From the NCBI RefSeq assembly GCF_003324165.1, contig NW_025407824.1:915605-979604 (forward strand): a stretch of DNA of 64,000 bases, read 5' to 3'. The stretch is from Naegleria lovaniensis. Lineage: Eukaryota > Heterolobosea > Eutetramitea > Acrasida > Naegleriidae. Shown here one piece after another: positions 48,667 through 58,682 of the stretch (positions are counted from its first letter, which is position 1; each line of letters begins with the position of its first letter). The position numbers were made by a program, and so were the translations under genes. The notes below the pieces were generated by a model that worked only from the letters and a program-made list of their open reading frames with translations, did no database searches and had not been told where the DNA came from.

Positions 48667-51593
48667 TTACTTGATTTCCGTAGTTCTACCTGTTGGAATG
48701 ATTTGATTTCTCTTTAGCTTGCTTGTGTTTTCAACTTGTATAGTTCTTTCCATGGAATATTGATAGACAGATATTAAATGATTGACGTTTCTTAACATGG
48801 AGTCTCGTAATGTTGCATCCATGGTTGTCACCTTGTCCAATAATTTCATAATCGTGAACTTGTCTTCAGCTAATTGATCAAGAAGAGAGATGGTTAGTTT
48901 GGAAACTGTCTTAATTCTCTCGCTCGCCCTTTTCTTGCTCAATGATGCAATGTTTTCCTCGTGATGTTTTTCGATAAAACAAACGTAGGTATTGACAACA
49001 ATACGGCAACACTTTTCGCTGAATTCGTTTCGCACCTCTTCACTAAAGCTATCATTTTGCATGACAGAAGTAAGGAAAGGAAGAACTGTTTCAAAGCATT
49101 GTTCAATCAGACTTTTCTTTTCCGTTTTCATGGGAACTATTCTTCTCTTGTTTCCTGATTTTGTAGGCTTTTGAAATTGTGAGTAATACTTGCCAAAGTT
49201 GTAGTCATTCTCCTGAAAGAGTTGTTCAATTTTTGCATCTAGATCTGATCTGAGAGATGTGAAAAAACAGTCAATGATCATTCCCACTCCCCGTTTCATT
49301 CCATTGAGCAATGTTTTTAGAGTTGAGAGACCATTTGTTTCTGTTAGAGTATGAACGCAAGACGTATCCAGATGACTCTGAAAGCCATACGATCGCACAT
49401 GAGTGGCTCCTTGTAGCACCTTAACAAAGTGGTAAAGAAGCTCCAACAGGACATAGAGATCTGAAGAAAGGGTGACACAATCCATTTTGCACTCTTTCAC
49501 TCTCTTGAGCTCTTGTGTTTTGAAATGCGTAAAATTGGTAATCATTTCAAAAATGGTAAATATTTCAAAACGATTTTCGTTGATCCAATCAATGAGCCGA
49601 TCATTATTTTGATGCAAGTTTGTTTTTGACTTTCCCAAACTATTTCTAAGATCATTCAGACTTTGTCTGGCGCTTGGGTCTGAGCTCCGTTTGTGTGAAT
49701 TTGGAACAAATCCAAATAAAATTCGATAAATGGATGGAAACTCTTCTTCGCTCACTGTAACAACAGGTTTCTCATTATCTCTTCCGCTAGATATGTAGTT
49801 ATCAATGGATAGATATTTCAGGCTCTGCGTTTTGTAATTTTCCAAGTCAGGTCGAATATGGTTTGAAACAACAACATGAAAAGAAAGTGTACACTTACAT
49901 TGAACAACAGATTAAAAAACGCAGTATTGCAATGAAATCCACTTGAGGTTCGTCGCGGTGTCATGATTGCAACATGAGAATGGTTTAAACTTTCCTTTGT
50001 GGACTGTCGCTTTGCAAGTCTAATATTTTCATGCACACAGTGAAGAATGGGTTTGCACAGTGGATCGTCCTTCTTTTTGATGGTCAAAGGCTCCCTTTCA
50101 GTTGCAACTGGATCGTTGAATGGTGAACTCTCTCCGTGAACCATTGAAAAAATTCTATTGTTCAAGTACTCGACGTAAAACAACGTCAAGCTTTCAACAT
50201 TCTTCTCTTCTAAGGAGGGAAAAAATACTTCACCCATTTGTAAAAATGAAATGTTCATGTCTTCTATTTGTTTTAAGGTGCTATTATAGTCAAACAAGTC
50301 GTCGCTTGTGGCTGAATTAATCCGTTCTGTGTCGAGTCGGAAAATATCCTTTGAAATAAATGAATCTTGCTCATTTTGATCCTTCCCATCAACGCTGGTA
50401 CAAGCAGACAAAGTGGAAACGTTATGTGCATGTTTGGAATTGTTTAAGGATTGTTGGTAGTGCTTGCGATTTTCAGCGAGATGTCCATTCTGTAGACTTG
50501 AGAAATCAGGGTTCATCAACATACGAACAGATCCACATGTTAAAAACGGCAATGAAACATGCTGCAGGTTTTCCTTAATGATTTCTGTCACTCCACTGAT
50601 AAATACAAACTCTTCCGAAATTAATCCTTCCAAATATTTTTTACATTCTTCCCAATTCATTGTGATTTGCTTTTGAACTCGCACTCGGGACGAGTTCAAG
50701 TTATCTATTTGTTGCTGTTTTTTAGGGAACGCAAAATATTCCTGAGGAGAGTTATTAAGATCTGTAGATGCTCCGGTCAACGAGGCAGAAGAGTTGGCTC
50801 TCGGCGATGTTAAAGTTCTTGGAGAATGAAAAATAAAACTGGTGTCGATAGCACTCAGATCCACAGTGTCCAAGAGACTTAGTTTTTTAACTGGTATTCT
50901 TCCTTCTACGTTGTAAATTCTCTCCAATCGAACGTCTGCCGCGCATTTCATTAATTCTTGTGAGGTAATTATGAACGATTCTAAGGATATTTCCACATGA
51001 TTAAATTGCTCACAAAATTTGTCTAACGATGAACCCATAGCACTCGGCCGCATGTTCAAAAACCATGAGTCTAAAAAGTATTGTTTCATTGAATTGAGCA
51101 ATTGAAGATACTCTATCGATAGGAGATTCATTTGGTTGACAATATCAAGAACTCGTATGATTTGAGAGCGAAATAATTCACATGAATATTCATGAATTTT
51201 CTCATAATCAGACATGATTTTGTTCCAATATTTCAAAATTACCACTTTTGCTGTTGCAAACCGATGCACTAGCTTATCATCATATAACTTCAAATAAATA
51301 TTTTGTATCATGATTTGTTCCTTCCGAAGATCTTCAAAATTCATTGATGGTGAATGGAGAGCCATCATTGATAGAATTTTCCATGCTTTTCGGATGGGTT
51401 TAACAATATCGGAACATGTTTTGAAAAAGTCTTCCAAATAATTTAAATCAAGCTTTACTTCCGAAAGAGGGCCAGAATTAAATTTCTTTTCCATCTCTGC
51501 CAAAATTTTCAAAGACCGAACCAAATTCTTTTGGAAATCCAAAGACAGATATTCCCTATCAAAACTCTGCAACGAATAATCCTCGCCATCCAT
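48667..51593 (-). CDS. Large helical protein of unknown function
   Basis: Exons 51593-49899 and 49824-48667 joined by a 74-nt GTAAGT intron, phase 0 (LLFN|SLKYLS), 950 aa. The start is the first ATG (MDGEDYSLQSF); the frame is open three codons further. The protein is mostly long helices rich in Leu, Lys, Glu and Phe, with a Ser-rich segment around residues 265-300 and another around 380-420. It has no transmembrane segment and no catalytic motif I recognise. The overall look is that of an elongated scaffold or complex subunit; I do not assign a family. Confidence 0.6.
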
Positions 51594-51832
51594 TGAATCC
51601 AAACTATTTTTTTGTTGTTGTTTTGGATGAATTTGTAAACCTCGGTTATTTTTTGGCGCAAATTCGTTTGTTCCATTTTCTATTAAAAAAATTGTTGTTC
51701 TTGGGTTTTTCCTTGAACTTGAAGTTTATATCGGAACCCACAGTTTCAAATCTGAGAAGACATTAAACTTTGATCCTTGTTGTTGTGGCGATAGTAGTTT
51801 TTTTGTGTTCCGACGATATTCATGATTTCATC

Positions 51833-54800
51833 ATGTCCAATAATAATAATTATTCCGTTGATGAACAACATGATGAACCACACAACAATGACGAGTTGCA
51901 TCATCAGTCGGATGAAATAATAATCAATTCAATTGATGTTATTGTGGATGTGCAAGAAGATGAAAATAATTCTCATCATCAGGTGGAAATGATTCGATCC
52001 ATAACGCCCACCATGGATCCATCGGCAAGGTCGGACAAGGAAAATATGGTCTCTTGCAGTAACAACAACGAATCATCCATACATTCTGCTATTCAACAAC
52101 AACCAACATCAGCAAGTACATTATTAGTAGGAAATGAAAATGACACAAAAAGTACAGAACCCATGAATAACCCTCTTCCCACTTCTTCTTCAAAGAGTGA
52201 TATCACTACGAATGATTTCGAAATGGCACCACTTCACTCGACCATGTCACCAACTAAAATTACTCCACCGAAATCCCTTGTTAAACAGGGTTCAATTTCC
52301 TCATCTGCTTCACATCAGCAAAAACAATCCAGAATCAGTCTTGACAATAGTGAATTGCATCGAATTAGTAGAATAGCTCTTTCCGAAATTGAAAATAGTA
52401 GTCTCTCGTTACATCAGCAACATGAAGGTGAGGAATTGACAAACGAACCTCCTTTTTCGCCACCAACCAAGTTAAATTATTCGACACCTCAAAAACATTT
52501 GTCGCAACACCATCCCACCTCTTCCATTCTCCAACAACACAACTCTGCCAATTTACAATCTCCTTTAAATATTTACCCTTCCCATCACAACAATAATTTA
52601 TATTCTCGTTTGTCAGCATTGCCTGATGACCATAACTTGACAACATTACCTCACAACGATGAGATTTCCTTGTCAACAACAAGTAATTTCACAACTAACA
52701 CGTCTGCCACTACCTCTTTGGCAAATAGCTCTGCAAGAAGTAAAATTGAAGATGAACAATTGTTGGAAGCTTGGAGAAAGTCATACAAGCGAAGAGCAAG
52801 CAGAGCAGGAAGTATATGTGCAAATTTAAAGACACAGGATGATCTGGCCCTCATTGGTCTTCAACCATTTCCTTCAACTGCGCTACCCATTGCAGATCAA
52901 TGGAAAAATCTACCTTCCAGATATTACTACAAGGATGAAGACGTGGAGGGTACTTTTTCTACACAAGGCAGAGTCAAACAAAGTAGAATTATCGTTTCAT
53001 CAACAAACAAAAATATTCATGTTTCAGAGAGTTCTCTTGATATTGGATCATTGGATCCATGCCTTGAACCTGTGACTGCCAATACGAACACTGTGGCAAT
53101 GTCATCCAAGGACTTGGGATTTAGCAGTAGTAGTGACGAGGAAGCACATGAAGTTCGAAGACAACGCTCTGAAAATAAGATATTGAGAAAAGCTCCCTCA
53201 CGGAATTTACAGATTCAAGTGGAGAAACACTCGCCTCTGATATCAACCTTACAGGATGGAAAATCTCCAAAAAAAATTACAGCAATCACAGATGTGCTTT
53301 TTCATGACAAGAACCATCCCACGATTGTGTATGCATCGCCACATAGCACCGCTTCAACCTCCACACCATTGCCTTTCAAGAATGATGTCACGACAACACA
53401 CATACCATCAATTGTTGTAGACACCATTCCAGATTCCAACGTAAAACGATTACCAAGACCAAAAGGTCGCTACGTCAACCACATTCGTGAAGAGTCGTTG
53501 TACATTGAAGATACTGAAGAAGTGGAAGATGATTATGTGGTGAAACAGACAGACATGGAAATGATAGAAAATACAAAAGAAAAACCAAAACCAAAACAAT
53601 CTGACGCATACAATGTAAATGACTATTTGAGCATGAAACCTGTGAAAGATATTGTGAACAAAAACATTGTAAAACAACTAAAGAAATCAGAGGATGAAGA
53701 TTTTAGTGACGACGAAGACGAATCGGTAGTGACTGCACCTCCAACCATAACAGAGACTAACGGTACCAAAACAGACGAGACAAACAAGAAAAAGTTTGAA
53801 ATTATTTATATTAACGACCGAGAACAGAACAGAAATTCTCGGAAACATTGGCCTTCCAATTACATTCGAACAACCAAGTATACATTACTAACATTTATTC
53901 CAAAGAATCTATTTGAACAGTTCAAGAAAGCAACCAATATTTATTTTCTCATATCTGTTATTGCAGTATTGATACCTGGCGTGTCACCAGTTTTTCCAAT
54001 CACTGCCATTATACCTCTTGTAGCAATTGTTTTACTACAAATGATTAAGGATGGTATAGAAGATTTTCAGCGTTACAGACAAGATCGAAAAGCCAACAAT
54101 ATCAAATGCAGAGTTATTAGAAATGGAGCGGTGCAAGAAATTAAAGTCAAAGAAGTGGAATTGGGTGACATTGTTCTCGTCAGCAAAGAAGAGGCCTTCC
54201 CAGCCGATTTGTTATGTATACACTCTTCAAGAGAAGATTCCATGTGTTATGTGGAAACGTCAAATTTGGACGGAGAAACCAACTTGAAAACACGACGCTC
54301 GTTAAAATCTGGAAAATTCTTGCATGACATTCCCGAGTATACAATCCACAAAGAGCTCAGCAATATTCGAGGACAATTGAAAATAGAAGTGGCAAATAGC
54401 AATCTAGACACGTTTGAAGGAAAAGTTAAAATCCATGTAAAAGTCAGAGAAGTTAGAGAGACTCTGAAAGAATCCATTTCGATGGATAACTTGCTGTTGA
54501 GAGGATGTTGCCTTAAAAACACCAAACTCATTTACGGTATTGCCATTTATGTCGGAAAGAATGCCAAAATGATCAAAAATCTTAAGGAAAATAAGGTCAA
54601 ACGTAATTCTCTGGAGATTGCTCTCAACAAGATTTTATTTTTCTTACTACTGTTGCAACAAGCTCTTTGTGCTGTGGTTGCTGCACTCTCAGGATTGTTT
54701 CAAACCAATTACAGTAGACATGCTTTTTATTTGAGACCATTAGATTCAGCTGAAGCATCTTTTGTTTCGGTCATGTCAAGCTGGCTTACTTGCTTTGTCA

Positions 54801-57103
54801 TGTTAAACTTGATGATTCCAATGTCTCTAGTGGTTGGTATGGAAATTCTTAAAACCTTCCAATCTAAAAAGATTGAATCAGATCCCAAGATGATGTATGG
54901 TAACTTTAAAGCAGAAGTGAAGAGCGCTAGTATGAATCAAGGACTTTCAAAACTCGATGTCATATTCTCAGACAAGACTGGTACTCTCACACAGAATGAA
55001 ATGAAATATTCAGATTCATGGGTTGGTGGTTTGTATTACTCGGAAATTAATGCTCCTGGTATGATGAAAGAGTACTTGACCAAACACCCTGCAAGTAATG
55101 ACGAACCATTGGTATCAGACACTGCGGCTTATCATGCTTTCATGTTACGAGAGTTTTTACTTTGTCTCTCGTTGAACCATTCTGTCATTCCAGAACGTGA
55201 CCCAAAAAATCATGATAACATTGTTTATGATGGACCGTCCTCTGATGAAATTGCGCTCTTAGAGTGTGCAAGAAATAATGGTTTCAAAGTTTTACAAAGA
55301 ACCAATGCTGGTATTTTGCTTGAAGAAATGGGAGAGAAAAAATTTTATGACATTATGGCAACTTTTGAATTTTCATCCGATCGAAAACGAATGAGTGTTG
55401 TAGTGAAACATCCAGATGGAAAATATGTTTGTTATTCGAAGGGAGCAGATACCGTAATGATTAAGAGATCAAGAGCAAGAAAACACTTTGTAAATGACTT
55501 GAAGATTGCATTGGAGTCCTTCTCAATGAAAGGTCTTCGAACTCTTGCGTGTTCCAGAAGGGAACTTTCCGAAGAAGACTTTAATGTATGGTTTGAAAGC
55601 TACACCAAAGCCACTCTTTCAACTAAGAATCGTGAGAAACTCCTCGCTCATAGTGCAGCAGATATGGAAATTGATTTGCAACTTATTGGATGCACAGCTA
55701 TTGAAGACAAGTTACAGGAAGATGTCGTAGAGTCTATTACCTTTCTCTCGCAAGCAGGTCTTCAAATATGGGTGTTAACAGGTGACAAAACAGAAACAGC
55801 CATTAACGTTGCCTATTCAACAAATGTACTTCAGAAAGATGAGACTATTGAGATTCGAATTCGTGACGCCTGCAATCACAAACATGTCAAGAAAAAGATG
55901 AAAGTGGCATTAGAATTCTTGGAAAAACAAAAGAACAAACACTTTGAGTATGCTCTCATTATTGACTCCAAGTCGTTGGACTTGGCTCTTGAAAAGTATG
56001 AGAAACAATTTTTGAGAATTGTCAAATTTGTGAAGAGCGCTGTTTGTTGCAGATTGAAACCATTGCAAAAATCAAGAATAGTGAAACTCATCGAGACCAA
56101 GCTCAAGAAAAAAGCTCTTGCAATTGGAGACGGAGTTAATGATGTTGCCATGATTCAAGCCGCTTCCATTGGAGTAGGAATTCAAGGAAAAGAGGGTTCT
56201 CAGGCCTCTCGTTCCGCCGATTATTCCATTCCTCGATTCAAAAATTTGGTTAGACTCATTGCTGTTCATGGAAGATATTGTTGTGTTCGAAATGCTGACT
56301 TTTTACATTTAAGTTTCTACAAGAACATTATGATAGTGATGCCACAAATATTTTACACCTTCTTTTGTGGATTCACATCAGCAGTATTCTTTGAATCGTG
56401 GCTTCTCACCATGTTCAATACTATTTATTGCTTTTTCCAACCTCTCATCAGTGGAATTTATGAACAAGATTTACCAGAAGAAGTGATTTTGCAACATCCA
56501 GAAATTTATGACTCTCTCAAACGAAATGGAAATCTATTCAATGCTCGAAGTTTAACATTTTGGGTGTTGACTGCCATCTATCACGCTTCCATTATATTTT
56601 TTGGAGTTTTTGTCAATTACATGTATGGATTTGACATTTTAGAAAATGGTCCTTCAGATGTGTATCATTTTGGTACGATTATTATGACAGCAACAATGAC
56701 TGTCATAACATTTAGGTTTGCATTGGAAGTTAAAACCTGGTCGTTGCCAATGATGATTTCTATTTGGGGAAGCTATCTTTCGTACTTTGTATTTGTTGTC
56801 ATTTACACTCCTATTCCAAATTTTTTGGGAAAGGGAACTTTCTATTCCATTTACTACCATACTTTCCTCAGTGTGAAAGGTACTTTGGTGACGTTGATGG
56901 TCACAGGGGCGTGCCTTGTTCCAGATTTAATGTTCAAATTTCTCAGATTTAATTACTTCCCTCATGATTACCAACAATTGCTCATTGATTACAAGAGGGA
57001 GCAGGAGCTCGAACAAAAAGCTCACAAGAAATCTGCAAAAAGTGAAAAATCTCTTCAAACAGAACTCAAGAATGCACCTATCACCAAGGAATCTGCAGTT
57101 TAG
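51833..57103 (+). CDS. P4-type ATPase (phospholipid flippase) with long N-terminal extension
   Basis: 1,756 aa from the ATG of MSNNNNYSVDEQHD, in one uninterrupted exon. Residues 1-~650 are a disordered Asn/Ser/Thr/His-rich extension with acidic stretches. The flippase core follows: KKFEIIYINDREQN, NYIRTTKYTLLTFIPKNLFE, the P4 motif PADLLCIHSS and NLDGETNLKTRRS, phosphorylation site SDKTGTLTQNEM (Asp near residue 1047), ATP site YSKGADTVM, hinge GDGVNDVAMIQAA, and paired membrane helices at the C-terminus. P4 enzymes move PS/PE from the outer to the cytosolic leaflet and usually need a CDC50 partner (family knowledge). Ordinary P4 proteins are ~1,100-1,300 aa, so the extension is the odd feature. 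Confidence 0.95.
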   Translation: MSNNNNYSVDEQHDEPHNNDELHHQSDEIIINSIDVIVDVQEDENNSHHQVEMIRSITPTMDPSARSDKENMVSCSNNNESSIHSAIQQQPTSASTLLVGNENDTKSTEPMNNPLPTSSSKSDITTNDFEMAPLHSTMSPTKITPPKSLVKQGSISSSASHQQKQSRISLDNSELHRISRIALSEIENSSLSLHQQHEGEELTNEPPFSPPTKLNYSTPQKHLSQHHPTSSILQQHNSANLQSPLNIYPSHHNNNLYSRLSALPDDHNLTTLPHNDEISLSTTSNFTTNTSATTSLANSSARSKIEDEQLLEAWRKSYKRRASRAGSICANLKTQDDLALIGLQPFPSTALPIADQWKNLPSRYYYKDEDVEGTFSTQGRVKQSRIIVSSTNKNIHVSESSLDIGSLDPCLEPVTANTNTVAMSSKDLGFSSSSDEEAHEVRRQRSENKILRKAPSRNLQIQVEKHSPLISTLQDGKSPKKITAITDVLFHDKNHPTIVYASPHSTASTSTPLPFKNDVTTTHIPSIVVDTIPDSNVKRLPRPKGRYVNHIREESLYIEDTEEVEDDYVVKQTDMEMIENTKEKPKPKQSDAYNVNDYLSMKPVKDIVNKNIVKQLKKSEDEDFSDDEDESVVTAPPTITETNGTKTDETNKKKFEIIYINDREQNRNSRKHWPSNYIRTTKYTLLTFIPKNLFEQFKKATNIYFLISVIAVLIPGVSPVFPITAIIPLVAIVLLQMIKDGIEDFQRYRQDRKANNIKCRVIRNGAVQEIKVKEVELGDIVLVSKEEAFPADLLCIHSSREDSMCYVETSNLDGETNLKTRRSLKSGKFLHDIPEYTIHKELSNIRGQLKIEVANSNLDTFEGKVKIHVKVREVRETLKESISMDNLLLRGCCLKNTKLIYGIAIYVGKNAKMIKNLKENKVKRNSLEIALNKILFFLLLLQQALCAVVAALSGLFQTNYSRHAFYLRPLDSAEASFVSVMSSWLTCFVMLNLMIPMSLVVGMEILKTFQSKKIESDPKMMYGNFKAEVKSASMNQGLSKLDVIFSDKTGTLTQNEMKYSDSWVGGLYYSEINAPGMMKEYLTKHPASNDEPLVSDTAAYHAFMLREFLLCLSLNHSVIPERDPKNHDNIVYDGPSSDEIALLECARNNGFKVLQRTNAGILLEEMGEKKFYDIMATFEFSSDRKRMSVVVKHPDGKYVCYSKGADTVMIKRSRARKHFVNDLKIALESFSMKGLRTLACSRRELSEEDFNVWFESYTKATLSTKNREKLLAHSAADMEIDLQLIGCTAIEDKLQEDVVESITFLSQAGLQIWVLTGDKTETAINVAYSTNVLQKDETIEIRIRDACNHKHVKKKMKVALEFLEKQKNKHFEYALIIDSKSLDLALEKYEKQFLRIVKFVKSAVCCRLKPLQKSRIVKLIETKLKKKALAIGDGVNDVAMIQAASIGVGIQGKEGSQASRSADYSIPRFKNLVRLIAVHGRYCCVRNADFLHLSFYKNIMIVMPQIFYTFFCGFTSAVFFESWLLTMFNTIYCFFQPLISGIYEQDLPEEVILQHPEIYDSLKRNGNLFNARSLTFWVLTAIYHASIIFFGVFVNYMYGFDILENGPSDVYHFGTIIMTATMTVITFRFALEVKTWSLPMMISIWGSYLSYFVFVVIYTPIPNFLGKGTFYSIYYHTFLSVKGTLVTLMVTGACLVPDLMFKFLRFNYFPHDYQQLLIDYKREQELEQKAHKKSAKSEKSLQTELKNAPITKESAV

Positions 57104-57217
57104 AGTTGGAGCATCAATATTTCAATTTTTGCTTGTCAAGTGTGAGAATTCTCAAAATAAAGCGGTTGAATCATCATTTTTGCATTCATCAGCTTTAGAC
57201 AAGTGGACTCAATTACT

Positions 57218-58579
57218 TCATTCATCGCTCGCGGATGATTTTTGTGAGCTAGACGAGTCAATATAGTTTAACAGTCTTTCAGAGCTGGAAACAGATTGAG
57301 CATCTTCCTCATTGATCGTGCCAGCGTTGGGTTGTTTTCTATCGTCTTCTGAAGAACTATTACCGCTCATGTTCATTAAATCCTCATCTGAGGATGGGGC
57401 ATTGTTCGCTTTACGAGTCTGTTTTTTGTTTGATGTCTTTCGTTTCTTTGAGTTGTTCCCATTACTGTTGGAGGATGCAGCAGCATTAGAGGTTGCTTTC
57501 TTGGATCGTGTGACTTTTCTTTTGCTGGTTCCTCCTCGCTCACTTTGAGTGCTTGAATAACTACGATCGTCTTCAAATTCTTCAGACGAAGGCTCCAAAA
57601 ATTCGTCAACATAATCTTCATCATCGTCACTTGTTTGTGCTCCTCGTTTCTTTTTTGCTTTCGTTTTTGGTTTAGTGTTTGTCTTTTTTTTCGACTTGCT
57701 CTGTGATTGTTGTCGAGACGGTGATGATTTGGTTGGAAGTTCTTCAGGCACACTTTCTGCATAAGCTTGTTCGTTGGTGGATGATGCTTCTTCGACCTCA
57801 TGCATGGTTTGAGGCTCAACCTCGTGATCTTCCTCGTCAAAATCCAAAATCGTATCTTCCGAATAATCCACAACAGTTCTATTTCTTCCTCCATTTCTTC
57901 TGCTATTTCGTACATTCATACATCGTTCAAGGTGAGGTGCATAGACCTCATTCGCAATGGATCTTTTACAATGATCACACACAACATGGGTTTTTTCAAG
58001 AGGTAATTGAGAAGCAGATATTTGAGGAAAGACCTCCACTCCGTCTTCAATTGAGTAGGAATTATTCTCCTCGTGGTCGTTCTTTGTGTTTCCATTCATT
58101 TGATTTAAATTTTGAAAATAGACTTTTCTTCGTTCCTGTCCAACCCATTCAATACTCAACTCGACAAGTATTTGCTTGAGTAATGTATCAAAAAGAAAGC
58201 AACTATGTTTGAAAATTCGTAGGTGCTTATCCTTTCCATTCGGAATTTGTTCATCATTGATGCTGCTCATGGATGATGATTTATGTGTTGGAGGCTCATG
58301 ATGATGATTAGACAATTTTTCATTTGCTAGTAATTCCTCTCCATGATCCCCTTTATCTTTTGCTTTCATATGACTTGTGTTTGGTTTTTCATTTGATGGA
58401 TTTAATTCGGATTTATCATTGTTTTTTTGGGAGGTTCCAACGCAAGAGCTGCCGCAGCTTGCTTTCGCGTACTGCTCCTCGTTTTCATTTTTTTTGGATT
58501 TTTTATTAATTGGGCCTTGGTTAACCTCGAAAGATCCTTCCAATGCACAAAATGACAGCAACAACTCTAAAAGGTGCAC
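57218..58579 (-). CDS. Sgf11/ATXN7L3-like SAGA DUB-module zinc-finger protein
   Basis: About 450 aa; the 5' end is uncertain. The frame opens at a GTG at 58579 with no nearby in-frame ATG; the first ATG inside is MKAKDKGDHGEELL (58369), and a GTAAGG upstream hints at a missed leader exon. A helical segment (FDTLLKQILVELSIEWVGQE) is followed ~60 residues later by VVCDHCKRSIANEVYAPHLE and RCM. This is the C-X2-C..H-X3-C finger of Sgf11 with the typical APHLERC end, followed by a basic Arg/Asn stretch. The C-terminal 230 residues are acidic/basic low complexity with Lys-rich runs. Sgf11 anchors the Ubp8/USP22 deubiquitinase on the nucleosome acidic patch for histone H2B deubiquitination (family knowledge). 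Confidence 0.7.
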   Translation of the reverse strand: MHLLELLLSFCALEGSFEVNQGPINKKSKKNENEEQYAKASCGSSCVGTSQKNNDKSELNPSNEKPNTSHMKAKDKGDHGEELLANEKLSNHHHEPPTHKSSSMSSINDEQIPNGKDKHLRIFKHSCFLFDTLLKQILVELSIEWVGQERRKVYFQNLNQMNGNTKNDHEENNSYSIEDGVEVFPQISASQLPLEKTHVVCDHCKRSIANEVYAPHLERCMNVRNSRRNGGRNRTVVDYSEDTILDFDEEDHEVEPQTMHEVEEASSTNEQAYAESVPEELPTKSSPSRQQSQSKSKKKTNTKPKTKAKKKRGAQTSDDDEDYVDEFLEPSSEEFEDDRSYSSTQSERGGTSKRKVTRSKKATSNAAASSNSNGNNSKKRKTSNKKQTRKANNAPSSDEDLMNMSGNSSSEDDRKQPNAGTINEEDAQSVSSSERLLNYIDSSSSQKSSASDE

Positions 58580-58682
58580 TTGATCAACCTTACCATTGGT
58601 TTACAATAAGGTTGCCGCCTCATACACCATGTCATAAGAATGAATTCCTGTCTCCAAAGAGTTCATTATTCTCATTAAAAAA

